From Flavobacterium sp. UBA7680 (GTDB lineage: Bacteria > Bacteroidota > Bacteroidia > Flavobacteriales > Flavobacteriaceae), in contig NZ_DLHA01000001.1 of assembly GCF_002482975.1 (NCBI RefSeq), positions 10,045 to 72,905 on the forward strand: a stretch of DNA of 62,861 nt, read 5' to 3'. Of the stretch, positions 16,599 to 26,236 are shown in pieces (position 1 is the first letter of the stretch; each line of letters opens with the position of its first letter). Below the pieces are notes generated by a model, which saw only the letters and a program-made list of their open reading frames with translations, was not told the DNA's origin and did not search any database. Made by a program: the position numbers and the translations under genes.

Positions 16599-18863
16599 AT
16601 GGCTTTTGATATTGAAATGATTAAAAAAGTGTATGAGAACATGCCAGGTCGTGTTGACAAAGCACGCGAGATTGTTGGTCGTCCACTTACTTTAACGGAG
16701 AAAATTTTATACAATCACCTTTGGGATGGAAATCCAACAAAGGCGTTTGGAAGAGGAGTTGATTATGTTGATTTTGCACCAGATCGTGTTGCATGTCAGG
16801 ATGCAACGGCTCAAATGGCATTATTACAATTTATGCACGCTGGAAAATCTAAAGTGGCAGTACCTACAACGGTTCACTGTGATCACTTGATTCAGGCAAA
16901 AGTAGACGCTGCAACCGATTTAGCGAGAGCAAAAACACAAAGTAATGAAGTTTTCGATTTCTTATCGTCGGTTTCTAATAAATACGGAATTGGTTTCTGG
17001 AAACCGGGAGCAGGAATTATTCACCAGGTAGTGCTTGAAAACTACGCTTTCCCAGGAGGAATGATGATCGGAACCGATTCTCACACGGTAAATGCAGGAG
17101 GTTTAGGAATGGTAGCCATTGGTGTTGGTGGAGCTGATGCCGTAGACGTTATGTCGGGTATGGCTTGGGAACTTAAATTTCCTAAATTAATTGGAGTTAA
17201 ATTAACGGGTAAGTTATCAGGATGGACAGCTCCAAAAGATGTTATTCTTAAAGTTGCCGGAATTCTTACTGTAAAAGGAGGAACTGGTGCAATCGTTGAA
17301 TATTTTGGAGAAGGCGCAACTTCTATGTCATGTACTGGTAAAGGAACTATTTGTAACATGGGAGCAGAAATTGGAGCTACAACTTCAACTTTTGGTTATG
17401 ATGATTCTATGAGTCGTTACCTGCGTTCTACAAACAGAGCTGATGTTGCAGAGGCTGCAGATAAAGTGGCTTCTTATTTAACAGGAGATCCAGAAGTTTA
17501 TGCAAACCCAGAGAAATATTTTGATCAGGTTATCGAAATCAATTTATCTCAATTAGAGCCGCACTTAAACGGTCCTTTTACGCCAGATTTAGCTACTCCA
17601 ATTTCTAAAATGAAAGAAGAAGCAATCAAAAATAACTGGCCGTTACAAATTCAGGTTGGATTAATTGGTTCTTGTACCAACTCTTCTTACGAAGATATTT
17701 CTCGTGCAGCTTCTTTAGCAAGACAAGTTGCAGATAAAAACTTAAAAACAAAAGCCGAGTTTACCATTACTCCGGGTTCAGAAGTAGTTCGTTCAACCAT
17801 TGAAAGAGACGGATTTATTGATACTTTTCATAAAATTGGAGCAACCGTTTTTGCTAACGCCTGCGGACCATGTATTGGTATGTGGGATAGAGAAGGAGCA
17901 GAAAAAGAAGAAAGAAACACAATTGTACACTCTTTCAACCGTAACTTCTCAAAACGTGCAGACGGTAACCCTAATACATTAGCTTTCGTAGGTTCTCCGG
18001 AATTAGTAACTGCAATGGCGATTGCCGGAGATTTAGGATTTAATCCATTAACAGATAAATTAATCAACGAAGACGGTGAAGAAGTAATGCTTGATGCTCC
18101 AACAGGAGATGAGCTTCCAGCTAAAGGTTTTTATGCCGAAGATCCGGGATTTCAGGCTCCGGCTGCCGATGGTTCAGGCGTTCAGGTTGTAGTTAGTCCT
18201 ACATCAGAGCGTTTACAATTATTAGCTCCGTTTGATGCTTGGGATGGAAAAAACATTACAGGTGCTAAATTGCTAATCAAAGCATTTGGAAAATGTACTA
18301 CGGATCATATTTCTATGGCTGGACCATGGTTACGTTTCCGCGGGCACTTAGATAATATTTCTAACAATATGTTGATTGGTGCAGTAAATGCATTTAACCA
18401 AAAAACGAACTCGGTTAAAAATCAATTAACAGGACAATACGATGCTGTTCCTGCTGTTGCACGTGCATACAAAGCGGCTGGAGTTCCGTCTATCGTTGTG
18501 GGAGATCATAACTATGGTGAAGGTTCATCTCGTGAGCATGCGGCTATGGAACCACGTTTCTTAGGCGTTAAAGCAGTATTAGTAAAATCGTTTGCCCGTA
18601 TTCACGAAACAAATCTTAAAAAACAAGGTCTTTTAGGATTGACTTTTGCAAACGAAGCAGATTACGATAAAATTCAGGAAAACGATACAATCAACTTTAC
18701 TGATTTAACTGAATTTGCTCCGGGAAAACCATTAACGTTAGAATTTGTTCACGCAGATGGTACAAAATCAATTATTTTGGCTAATCATACTTATAACGCT
18801 GGACAAATTGGATGGTTCGTTGCAGGTTCTGCACTAAACTTAATTGCAGCTGGAAAAGCTTAA
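16599..18863 (+). CDS. Aconitate hydratase, mitochondrial type
   Basis: Second aconitase, 754 residues, similar in plan to eukaryotic mitochondrial aconitase rather than to AcnB. It starts MAFDIEMIKKVYENMPGRVD and lacks the HEAT domain. Active-site signatures are VPTTVHCDHLIQAK, IGTDSHTVNAGGLG, GLIGSCTNSSYEDI (first cluster Cys) and NACGPCIGMWDRE (the other two), with the swivel domain at the C-terminus (KCTTDHISMAGPWLRFRGH; GDHNYGEGSSREHAAMEPR). It performs the citrate/isocitrate step of the TCA cycle. Because acnB directly upstream ends in a strong terminator, the two genes are probably transcribed separately despite being neighbours. I leave the symbol empty because acnA is usually reserved for the cytosolic/IRP form. 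Confidence 0.96.
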   Translation: MAFDIEMIKKVYENMPGRVDKAREIVGRPLTLTEKILYNHLWDGNPTKAFGRGVDYVDFAPDRVACQDATAQMALLQFMHAGKSKVAVPTTVHCDHLIQAKVDAATDLARAKTQSNEVFDFLSSVSNKYGIGFWKPGAGIIHQVVLENYAFPGGMMIGTDSHTVNAGGLGMVAIGVGGADAVDVMSGMAWELKFPKLIGVKLTGKLSGWTAPKDVILKVAGILTVKGGTGAIVEYFGEGATSMSCTGKGTICNMGAEIGATTSTFGYDDSMSRYLRSTNRADVAEAADKVASYLTGDPEVYANPEKYFDQVIEINLSQLEPHLNGPFTPDLATPISKMKEEAIKNNWPLQIQVGLIGSCTNSSYEDISRAASLARQVADKNLKTKAEFTITPGSEVVRSTIERDGFIDTFHKIGATVFANACGPCIGMWDREGAEKEERNTIVHSFNRNFSKRADGNPNTLAFVGSPELVTAMAIAGDLGFNPLTDKLINEDGEEVMLDAPTGDELPAKGFYAEDPGFQAPAADGSGVQVVVSPTSERLQLLAPFDAWDGKNITGAKLLIKAFGKCTTDHISMAGPWLRFRGHLDNISNNMLIGAVNAFNQKTNSVKNQLTGQYDAVPAVARAYKAAGVPSIVVGDHNYGEGSSREHAAMEPRFLGVKAVLVKSFARIHETNLKKQGLLGLTFANEADYDKIQENDTINFTDLTEFAPGKPLTLEFVHADGTKSIILANHTYNAGQIGWFVAGSALNLIAAGKA

Positions 18864-18885
18864 TCTTTAAGATTTATTATATACC

Positions 18886-18920
18886 AAAAACGCTCTGTGA
18901 AAACAGAGCGTTTTTTATTT
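18886..18920. terminator. Bidirectional terminator between aconitase and kelch genes
   Basis: AAAAACGCTCTGT / ACAGAGCGTTTTTT with a GAAA loop; T runs on both strands between convergent genes. Confidence 0.92.
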
Positions 18921-18941
18921 GTACTAAAGAAAATAAGCTTA

Positions 18942-20318
18942 TTAATTAGTTTTAGCCAAATCTGATTCCTGATATAAAGTTTTAATCCGATTTGGTTTCG
19001 TTCTTTCAAATTCTTCAATTGAAATACTATAGGTTTTATCAGATGGTGTTTTAGAATAATCAGTATAAGTATAGCCGCCAATGATGTACAATTTATCATT
19101 GTAAAAATGCAATGCACTAAATTTTAAAGGAAGATCAACGAGATATTCTTTTAATACTTTTGATTTTGTATCATAGACGTACATTTTTTGGTCTTCAAAA
19201 AAGTAGATGATATTATCATGATAAGTAATAGCGGGTCTTTCCATACTCGAAAAAAGATGACCTTCTGTCTGCCATTTTTCGGAAACTAAATCAAAAGTTT
19301 CAATTTCTGATAAAGGCTTTCCATTATTTCCTCCAATTAAAAATATTTGATCACCAATTAGGATTCCATTTACTTCTTTCGCTGTTGACATATTTGAAAG
19401 TTCGTACCAATAACCCGTCCCAATATTGTATAAATGCACTTTATTGGTAAAATCTTTTTTACCGCTTTCGGTCATTTTTACAGAACCGCCCATTACAATA
19501 ATGTTATCTTTATAGGTAAATGAAGCAAAATCAGCAGCCTGATGCGGATTCGTATTATCAACTTTTATGGTTTGTTTAGTAAGGTCGAAAACCTCGATTT
19601 GATCTTGTAAATATTCAAATTTACCATTTACAGAAATTCTTTTTCCGCCTAATACATAAATGGAATTGTCATATAAATGAATATTGTGATGCGCTCTTTT
19701 TGTGAATTTAATTGGTGAAATCTCCCAGATATCATTCTTGATGTCGTAAGCAGCAAAATCTCCTTTGTAAAATAGAAAAGTAGCATTTCGACTTAATTCA
19801 TCCTGAAGGTCTTTTAATGTAGGCTCTACTTTTTCTGCGGCGAGTTTCTTCCAGGAATCAGCTTCGCGGGATCCATTTCCGCCAATTACATAAATTTTGC
19901 CATCTTTTAAAAATGATCCAAAAGAGAAAATAGGATTTTTGAGAGATGCTAATAACTCATAATTTAATTTTGATTTTAGCTTTAACTCATGATTAGCTTT
20001 GATCGTTAATTCCGATAAATCTTCAGTCTTTTGTTTTAAAATAACTTTAAAATTTGCTTCTCTAAGCTTATTTACGGTGATTTTGGTTGTCTTGTAACTA
20101 ATGTGAGAGAATTGTAAAGTATCGTTTTCACGAAAGTTCAATCCGTCTTTTAAACTAAATTGCCCGTTTTTATCGGTTAAAGCCGTTGTGTTTTTAGATA
20201 AATAAAAAACATTCACATCTTGAACAGGTTGATTATCGACAGAAATAACAATTCCTTTTAATTCTTGAGCAATTGAAAATATTGGAAATAGAAGAAAAAT
20301 AAAAAGTAGTTTTTTCAC
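18942..20318 (-). CDS. Exported kelch-repeat protein with N-terminal carboxypeptidase-like domain
   Basis: I choose the GTG at 20318 (458 residues) because it starts directly with a signal peptide (KKLLFIFLLFPIFSIAQ); an upstream in-frame ATG at 20387 would place 23 residues in front of it. After cleavage, a carboxypeptidase regulatory-like domain follows (ELKGIVISVDNQPVQDVNVF, then TDKNGQFSL). The remainder is a kelch beta-propeller: repeated units with a GG pair and spaced Tyr/Trp, such as GKIYVIGGNGS, NSIYVLGGKRI, NIIVMGGSVK, DQIFLIGGNNG and DKLYIIGGYTY. Kelch propellers are binding platforms; no enzyme motif is visible. It is probably periplasmic or surface exposed and monocistronic. Confidence 0.85.
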   Translation of the reverse strand: MKKLLFIFLLFPIFSIAQELKGIVISVDNQPVQDVNVFYLSKNTTALTDKNGQFSLKDGLNFRENDTLQFSHISYKTTKITVNKLREANFKVILKQKTEDLSELTIKANHELKLKSKLNYELLASLKNPIFSFGSFLKDGKIYVIGGNGSREADSWKKLAAEKVEPTLKDLQDELSRNATFLFYKGDFAAYDIKNDIWEISPIKFTKRAHHNIHLYDNSIYVLGGKRISVNGKFEYLQDQIEVFDLTKQTIKVDNTNPHQAADFASFTYKDNIIVMGGSVKMTESGKKDFTNKVHLYNIGTGYWYELSNMSTAKEVNGILIGDQIFLIGGNNGKPLSEIETFDLVSEKWQTEGHLFSSMERPAITYHDNIIYFFEDQKMYVYDTKSKVLKEYLVDLPLKFSALHFYNDKLYIIGGYTYTDYSKTPSDKTYSISIEEFERTKPNRIKTLYQESDLAKTN

Positions 20319-20564
20319 AAGTTTTAAGGTTAAGTTATTTTCAGTTTTTGCAAATTCTATGAATATTATTAAAAAACTGCGGTTCAAAAAGTTGGCTCAA
20401 TTTTTATGCCGAGCTTGTTAATTTGAAGTAAATTAGTTGTTAAAAAAGGTTTGTTTTTTAGTTTAAAAAGTTAAATTCGCCTTTTAGGTAATATATTCGC
20501 GCTTTTTTGAGTTTAAAATAGTATCTAAACTTAAAAAAGGAGTAATAAACTTTAATAGGTAAAT

Positions 20565-21716
20565 ATGGTTTTTAGATTAATTATAGTATTGTTTTTTTTC
20601 AGTGTTGGAGCTTTTTCTCAGGAAAAATTTATCAAACATAAAATCTCAAAAGGAGAAAACCTTACTGTAATTGCTAAAAAATACGGATTAAAAGCTAAAG
20701 ATATTAAAGAAGCAAATCCAGATGCGCCTAAAGTTTTAAAACTCAATTCGATTTTATTAATTCCGAATAAAAACGCAAAGTCTCCACAAAATACTCCTCA
20801 AACAGTTGCCAATAATAACCCCGGTTCACATGAAGTTTTGCAAAAAGAAACACTTTGGGGAATATCAAAAAAATATAATGTTTCTGTTGATGATTTGAAA
20901 AAAGCAAATCCTACATTAGAAACAGAAGGATTGAAAATAGGTCAGCAAATTATAATTCCATCAAATAGTAGTTTAACAGTTTCTGAGAGTACAGTAAAAA
21001 ACCCCGAACCTGAAAAAACAGAAATAGTTCCTTCTACAGATGTTGACTTAGTTGTAGAAGTCCAGCCAAAAGAAACAAAATACGCAATAGCAAAGAAATA
21101 CGGAATAACGGTAAAAGAATTAGAACGTCAAAATCCATTTATAAAAGGGAAACTTCCAGTTGGATACGTTTTAAAAATAAGGACAACTAAAGAAAAAGCT
21201 GATGCATTAAACGCAGTAAGTTCTCCAGTGCCTCAATTAGAAAATCCAACTACTGCACCTACAACTCAAATTGCAGATAATACAGTAGTCATAAAAAAGG
21301 ATTCAACTTTTGTTTACAATGGCAATCACTCTGATTTAATTGATCAATTGATTCTAAATGCAACAGAAAATATCGGAACCCGTTACCGTTCTGGCGGAAC
21401 TACAAAAGCAGGTTTTGATTGCTCAGGTTTAATGTTCTGTACCTTCGGAAATTTTGATATAAAACTGCCAAGAAGCTCCATCGAGCAATCTCGCATTGGT
21501 ACAAAAGTAGCTACTACAGAAGCGCAAAAAGGAGATTTAATTTTCTTTAAAACTAACGGAAGACGCCATATAAATCACGTCGGAATGGTAGTTGAAAATG
21601 CTGACGGTGAAATCAAATTTGTTCATTCTTCGACTCATGGGGGTGTTATGATTTCTTCAACCAAAGAAGCTTATTACCAAAGAGCTTTTTCACAAATCAA
21701 TCGTATTTTAGAATAA
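20565..21716 (+). CDS. LysM-NlpC/P60 peptidoglycan endopeptidase
   Basis: Secreted cell-wall hydrolase of 383 residues. It has a signal peptide (LIIVLFFFSVGAFSQ). Three LysM modules bind peptidoglycan glycan: about 23-69 (KISKGENLTVIAKKYGL), 88-134 (VLQKETLWGISKKYNVS) and 163-206 (VQPKETKYAIAKKYGIT). A Thr/Pro-rich linker leads to a C-terminal NlpC/P60 domain (about 265-383) with catalytic Cys in FDCSGLMFCTF, His in RHINHVGMVVE, and a downstream HSSTHGG. Such enzymes cut peptide cross-links between D-Glu and the diamino acid. The last 9 bp overlap the convergent receiver gene, so there is no room for a separate terminator. Confidence 0.94.
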   Translation: MVFRLIIVLFFFSVGAFSQEKFIKHKISKGENLTVIAKKYGLKAKDIKEANPDAPKVLKLNSILLIPNKNAKSPQNTPQTVANNNPGSHEVLQKETLWGISKKYNVSVDDLKKANPTLETEGLKIGQQIIIPSNSSLTVSESTVKNPEPEKTEIVPSTDVDLVVEVQPKETKYAIAKKYGITVKELERQNPFIKGKLPVGYVLKIRTTKEKADALNAVSSPVPQLENPTTAPTTQIADNTVVIKKDSTFVYNGNHSDLIDQLILNATENIGTRYRSGGTTKAGFDCSGLMFCTFGNFDIKLPRSSIEQSRIGTKVATTEAQKGDLIFFKTNGRRHINHVGMVVENADGEIKFVHSSTHGGVMISSTKEAYYQRAFSQINRILE

Positions 21717-22109
21717 AAAATAGCTGGTAAGCTGTTTCTTTAATTCTTCAATTGGAAAGGGTTTATTTAAAAAATCCTTCACGTATATATTGTCTTTTAT
21801 TCGGTTGATTTCTTCCTGATCTAAAGTAGAAGACATTACGAAAATCTGAATTTCGTTTTTAATTTCTTCGTTTAGAGTTTCGAATATATCCAGAAATTCA
21901 AAACCGTTCATTATCGGCATCTGGATATCTAATAAAATAATTAAAGAGTGGCAGATTTTTTTATTTTTAATAATCCACTGCAAGCCCTCAAGTCCATTAT
22001 TGGCAACAAAAATCTGATCGATATCCAGAACTTTTTTCAGCAGTTTTTTTGTAACAAGCTGATCAATTAAATTGTCTTCAATTAATAGAAATAAAGGTTT
22101 AAGCTCCAT
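21708..22109 (-). CDS. Stand-alone response regulator receiver protein
   Basis: Single-domain CheY-like receiver of 133 residues, no output domain. It starts PLFLLIEDNLIDQLVTKKLL with the acidic pocket residues (E, D), has the phospho-acceptor Asp in ILLDIQMPIMNGFEFL, a switch Thr/Ser in FVMSSTLDQEE, and the conserved Lys in FLNKPFPIEELKKQL. Its start overlaps the end of the upstream histidine kinase gene by 11 bp, so the two are translationally coupled and very probably cognate. With no DNA-binding domain it may act by protein contact or within a phosphorelay. The 3' end overlaps the convergent LysM gene. Confidence 0.93.
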   Translation of the reverse strand: MELKPLFLLIEDNLIDQLVTKKLLKKVLDIDQIFVANNGLEGLQWIIKNKKICHSLIILLDIQMPIMNGFEFLDIFETLNEEIKNEIQIFVMSSTLDQEEINRIKDNIYVKDFLNKPFPIEELKKQLTSYFLF

Positions 22110-23532
22110 AAGAAGTTGGTATTGTTACAATAAATTTACTTCCAATATTGCTTTCAGAAAACACCGAAATATTTCCTTTAATGTTTTCTACCGCTTCTTT
22201 AACGATATAAAGACCTAACCCTGAGCCTTTATTTTTGTTTGTTCCAAAATACATTTCAAAAATATAATCCTTGCAGTCGTCGTTAATTCCAATTCCATTA
22301 TCAGAGACCTCAATATTGTTAAAACCTTCGTGTATATAAGTTTTAATCGAAATAAACATTTCTTGTTTGGTGTTATCAGCGTACTTGATAGCGTTAGAAA
22401 GTAAATTGCTGATAATGATTTTTAAACGCAGGCCGTCACTTTCAATTTTGTCAACTAATAATTCCTGTGTAAAAGTTATTTTGCTGGCATTTTCAATATG
22501 CATCAATTGCGAAATAGCTTCATTAAAAATCTCCTGCAGACTTACAGGTTCCATAATAATTTGTTTCCTTTTATTTTTAGAATAGTCAATAATATCGCTG
22601 ATAAACTGATCTTGTTTCGCAAGACTCTGATACATCAAACGCAGATAATCTCTTATTTGATCAACATCATCTTCCAGCTGTGTAATTTCAATCAAGCCTT
22701 TTAAAGAAGTTATAGGTGATCTTAAATCATGCGAAGCACTGTATACAAAACGATCTAACTCGTTATTTGCTAAAATTAGATTTTCATTTTTAACCTCAAT
22801 TTCCTTTTTGGAAACAATCAAACGTTTTACCATTATCGAATAATAAGAACAAACACTTAAAATGATTATTAAAGTGAAAATAAAATTAGTAATGATAAGC
22901 AAGTTTTTGATTTTACGAGTTCCTTCTCCTAGCGTACTGGAAAAATTACGTTCGTTAATAGTAAGTTTAGCGCTAATACTGCTTATTTGGTGAAGAAAAC
23001 TTATTTGATCTGCATCTGTTAAAGTATTATGCTGGATTTTAGCATTAACTTGAGTTCCAATAATAAAAAGTTTCTCGATTAAAGCATCCCCTTGTTCCCA
23101 TTCATGAATAGCTTTTGCTAAAAACGGAACATTTTTAAAATTAACAAACAACCAAACTAGATCATCTAAATCATCTTTATGATTTCGACCAATTGTAAAA
23201 CCCTGCCTTGCTACTTTATTGTCACCGGCTTTTAAAAGTGTTTTTCTGGCAATACCATCGCCTTGAGGCACTTTTAGTTCTTCTAGATATAGTTTATACT
23301 GATTTGGATCTTTGTTGTATAGATAGGTAATAAGATGAAGTGAAGCATCTTTTTGCCCTTTAGAATAATGAGATTCTCCGTTTACATATGCCCTGTTAGC
23401 AGATAATATTTTGATCGTTAAAAAGTTGATGCAAATTAACAATGCACATGAAATAAAAACGATCAAAATTAAAATAAAAACATTAGGCAAACGAAAGCTC
23501 TTTAAAGATCGAATCTTGTCTATGATTTTCAT
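22099..23532 (-). CDS. Membrane sensor histidine kinase
   Basis: Sensor kinase of 477 residues. Two membrane helices (about 17-46 and 210-234) enclose a periplasmic sensor of about 160 residues with no family I recognise (rich in helices, contains KAIHEWEQGDALIEKLFIIG). A short coiled-coil leads to the HisKA dimerisation domain with phospho-acceptor His in FVYSASHDLRSPITSLKG and the HATPase domain: N box LLSNAIKYA, G1 VSDNGIGI, G2 GSGLGLYIVKEAVE. It pairs with the overlapping receiver gene downstream. A TAAATTTG -7-like element lies at 23682-23689 on the minus strand. Confidence 0.93.
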   Translation of the reverse strand: MKIIDKIRSLKSFRLPNVFILILIVFISCALLICINFLTIKILSANRAYVNGESHYSKGQKDASLHLITYLYNKDPNQYKLYLEELKVPQGDGIARKTLLKAGDNKVARQGFTIGRNHKDDLDDLVWLFVNFKNVPFLAKAIHEWEQGDALIEKLFIIGTQVNAKIQHNTLTDADQISFLHQISSISAKLTINERNFSSTLGEGTRKIKNLLIITNFIFTLIIILSVCSYYSIMVKRLIVSKKEIEVKNENLILANNELDRFVYSASHDLRSPITSLKGLIEITQLEDDVDQIRDYLRLMYQSLAKQDQFISDIIDYSKNKRKQIIMEPVSLQEIFNEAISQLMHIENASKITFTQELLVDKIESDGLRLKIIISNLLSNAIKYADNTKQEMFISIKTYIHEGFNNIEVSDNGIGINDDCKDYIFEMYFGTNKNKGSGLGLYIVKEAVENIKGNISVFSESNIGSKFIVTIPTSYGA

Positions 23533-23955
23533 ATTAGTAGGTTAATATTAATATCCGGTCTATATCAAGCTTGTATGATTTTCTCTTTTTAGAATAGTAT
23601 TGAGGCTGACTATTTTAAAGATTAAAAATAAACAATTGTTAATAAAAATACTTAAATTTTAAGACTTATTGAGTCTTTTACCAAATTTAGTAAAAAATAT
23701 GAATCTTTTTACAAGCGGTTGTTTTTTTCTTATTTATTTTTATATTTAAAATTTAAACAATTGATAATTAAAATTTTATGTTTGTTTTAAATAATTGTAA
23801 ATTTAAAAACAACATTTGATTGTTACTTTATTTGATGAAAAATGTTATAGTAAAGCATGATTTTTTGTTTAATAGTATAAAATAAAAAACTGCAAAAAAT
23901 ATTTGCAGTTTAATGTATTGTAATACAGGAATATTAGAAATAAAAGTTAATCAAT
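23533..23955. other. AT-rich intergenic region
   Basis: 423 bp, no credible ORF. It contains a small hairpin AAGACT / AGTCTT (23661-23677), a -7-like element for the histidine kinase (minus strand TAAATTTG, 23682-23689) and the terminator of the AAA operon (23882-23911). The rest is featureless A/T runs. Confidence 0.5.
23882..23911 (-). terminator. Terminator of the AAA ATPase operon
   Basis: Stem AAACTGCAAA / TTTGCAGTTT (23887-23911) followed on the minus strand by a T run; 45 bp after the ATPase stop codon. Confidence 0.85.
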
Positions 23956-25509
23956 TTAAATAATAATAGAACGCTTTCCTGTTATCTTATCATTAGATGA
24001 AGTCTCCCAAGAAACCCCAGATGCTGGAACTGCTCGTTCACGTCCCCAGATTCTAATTGCTTCAATCTTTTCTGGAGCGGTTTTACTTAGTGGAACAATG
24101 TTTTTAAAACATTTTTCGAAAAGATTATCATCTACAAGATTATCTCCATGAATCACGGCCTGAATAGCAACATCTCTTACCGCACCTTCAATATCCGAAC
24201 CTGCAAATCCATCCGAAATTTCAACAAGTTGATTTAATGTAGCTGGTGAAGGCTGGGTTAATAAATTACGATTTATATAAAGATTTATAATATCTTTCCT
24301 TTCGATCTCTCCGGGTAAGTCAACAAAAAATAACTCATCAAAACGCCCTCTTCGTAATAGTTCAGGAGGTAATTTACTAACGTCATTTGCTGTAGATACC
24401 ACAAAAACTTTTGCCATACTTTCCTGCAGCCAAAATAAAAACTGTCCAACCATTCTTGTTGAAGTCCCTCCGTCATTTGATCCAGTTGCACCAGAAAGGC
24501 CCTTTTCAATTTCGTCAATCCACAGTACGCAAGGTGCGGCATTATCTGCAGATGCTAACGCTTCTTTTAGTCGGTTTTCAGATTGTCCGAGATATTGTCC
24601 CTGAATAGCAGCAAGATCAAGACGATATAATGGAAGGTTCCAATTTGCAGCAATAAATTTGGCAGATAAAGACTTACCGCATCCAGGAACTCCTACAAGT
24701 AAAACACCTCTTGGATGTCGCATTTTTCTCGCTTTTAAGTCTGCTGTTAAAAGTTGTTTTTGATTATCCAGCCAATGTTGTAATCCTGTCAATCCTGCAA
24801 CGGATAGAGTAGAAGAGTCAATTTTTACCTTTTCCAGACCTGATATATCACTAAATAATTTGTCTTTGGCATTACTTAATTCTTTAATATCTTCTTTGGT
24901 TAAAGAACCTTTGGCCATTTGAGTTGCTAAAACATTTTCGGCCTCTATTTTGGTCATATTTGCTAAAATAGCTGCAGCCATTTTATAATCTGTTTCATCC
25001 CATTCGAGCGGAATAGAACCTTTATAAGGAGTAACACATTCTTTAACAACTTCTAACATTTCATCTTCGTTAGGCGCATCCAGTGTAATGGTCATTCCTA
25101 ATCGCTGTAATTGAGGCCAAATAGATTTGGTGGTAATTAAACAAATACTTCCACCTCTTTCAATAGCCTGAACTACACAATCATAAAGATGTCTCGAAAC
25201 TAAATTATCATCTTCAATATCACTTACTTCAGTAAAAACAAATGTCAAATTTTGTCTTTGCGAAATATTTTGAACGGCATAGTCTAAACCACCGGCAACT
25301 GAGCGATCATCGTTGACACTTTTTTTTGTTTTAATATCAATAGTTCCTTGAGATAAATTATGATAATAAATGGGAATATTGATTTCTTCTGCTAATTGTT
25401 GAATAACTTCCAGTACTCTTGCCCGCTCTATACTTTTGATAGATATAAAAGGTATTCTTGCTCTAAACATTCGCAAAAGCGAAGTTTTGAATTCTGATTT
25501 GTTTGCCAT
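23956..25509 (-). CDS. Ycf46-like AAA family ATPase
   Basis: AAA ATPase of 517 residues and last gene of a five-gene operon. The N-terminal half (1-230) matches the Ycf46 arrangement I remember from cyanobacteria and chloroplasts: RARIPFISIKSIERARVLEV, an inactive ATPase-like fold (LTFVFTEVSDIED, GGSICLITTKSIWPQL), and a helical lid (ILANMTKIEAENVLATQMA). The C-terminal AAA core has Walker A GVPGCGKSLSAK (about 271-282), Walker B APCVLWIDEIEKG (about 325-336), sensor FVVSTANDVSKLPPELLRRG with Arg finger, and the family-specific ending IVPLSKTAPEKIEAIRIWG plus RAVPAS. Ycf46 proteins have no settled function. It abuts the upstream gene with no gap (25509/25510). The partner proteins are the likely remodelling substrates, by inference. 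Confidence 0.9.
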   Translation of the reverse strand: MANKSEFKTSLLRMFRARIPFISIKSIERARVLEVIQQLAEEINIPIYYHNLSQGTIDIKTKKSVNDDRSVAGGLDYAVQNISQRQNLTFVFTEVSDIEDDNLVSRHLYDCVVQAIERGGSICLITTKSIWPQLQRLGMTITLDAPNEDEMLEVVKECVTPYKGSIPLEWDETDYKMAAAILANMTKIEAENVLATQMAKGSLTKEDIKELSNAKDKLFSDISGLEKVKIDSSTLSVAGLTGLQHWLDNQKQLLTADLKARKMRHPRGVLLVGVPGCGKSLSAKFIAANWNLPLYRLDLAAIQGQYLGQSENRLKEALASADNAAPCVLWIDEIEKGLSGATGSNDGGTSTRMVGQFLFWLQESMAKVFVVSTANDVSKLPPELLRRGRFDELFFVDLPGEIERKDIINLYINRNLLTQPSPATLNQLVEISDGFAGSDIEGAVRDVAIQAVIHGDNLVDDNLFEKCFKNIVPLSKTAPEKIEAIRIWGRERAVPASGVSWETSSNDKITGKRSIII

Positions 25510-26031
25510 CTAGAATATTATTTTTCTGCCCGTTGAAGCGGTTGTTTCACTACTATTTTTTTGATCCGACTTGATTTCTGTAGAAATTGTATTGAATTGA
25601 AAAGAATTTAGTAACATTAATATTTTTTCATTTTTTGAAGTGTTAGAATTATTCTTTTTTAATGATGTTCTAATTTCAGTAATAAAATCCTCCAGATCTT
25701 TTTTTAATGTTTTTCTTAAATCTTCAGGTAGACCCTGTATGCTGATAAAACGATCTAACAGAATAAGGTTTTGTTTCCCGTTTCTTAAGGCAATTTCAAA
25801 ATCATCCTCGGTTTTCAGATTTTGTAATTGAAAAGATCTTTGAAATTTATCCAGCCAATTTTGTTTCCGTTTTTTATATACTTCTTCAATTTTCGAATAA
25901 AAACGATTAGCAGTTCCGGCATCAATTAAAAATGTCCCATTGTTTAATTGATCTAAAACTGAATCGTCACCATTTGCAAATTGATTAAGTAGATTTACCC
26001 ATTCAGAATATGTTGTTGGACCATTTATCAT
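25510..26031 (-). CDS. Hypothetical protein of the Ycf46-like operon (173 residues)
   Basis: No family recognised. Soluble and mostly helical with high charge: an N-terminal segment WVNLLNQFANGDDSVLDQLN, a basic helix YKKRKQNWLDKFQRSFQL, and a middle helix pair ending LKKDLEDFITEIRTSL. The last 45 residues are Ser/Thr/Asn-rich and probably disordered, closing with TGRKIIF. No signal peptide, no membrane segment, no Cys. Its ATG overlaps the previous gene by 4 bp and its stop touches the ATPase start, so it is translationally coupled on both sides; an adaptor or substrate role for the ATPase is inferred from this spacing only. Confidence 0.8.
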   Translation of the reverse strand: MINGPTTYSEWVNLLNQFANGDDSVLDQLNNGTFLIDAGTANRFYSKIEEVYKKRKQNWLDKFQRSFQLQNLKTEDDFEIALRNGKQNLILLDRFISIQGLPEDLRKTLKKDLEDFITEIRTSLKKNNSNTSKNEKILMLLNSFQFNTISTEIKSDQKNSSETTASTGRKIIF

Positions 26032-26219
26032 TGGGCTTTAATTCTGGGATTAATAAATTGATTTGGAGGTACAATATCCCATTCTGGAAATTTTGCGTTC
26101 TGTAATTCGGCTTCCGTTCTGCCTTGAAAAAGATTTGGCTTAATGCTGATTTCTTTTTTCAATTCTTGCATGTTATCTTCAGATTCTTCTGAATGATTAT
26201 CTAAAATTATTTTTGTCAT
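26028..26219 (-). CDS. Small hypothetical protein of the Ycf46-like operon (63 residues)
   Basis: Small acidic protein, family not recognised. The first half is charged (DNHSEESEDNMQELKKE); the second half has an aromatic/proline motif FPEWDIVPPNQFINPR that looks like a linear binding segment rather than a fold. It is accepted as real because it lies in the same strand and spacing as its neighbours: 17 bp after the 566-residue gene and overlapping the next gene by 4 bp (ATGA type). Nothing indicates secretion. Possible roles, all inferred: a tether or assembly factor for the ATPase complex. Confidence 0.7.
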   Translation of the reverse strand: MTKIILDNHSEESEDNMQELKKEISIKPNLFQGRTEAELQNAKFPEWDIVPPNQFINPRIKAQ

Positions 26220-26236
26220 GATTGATTTTTTTGAAA

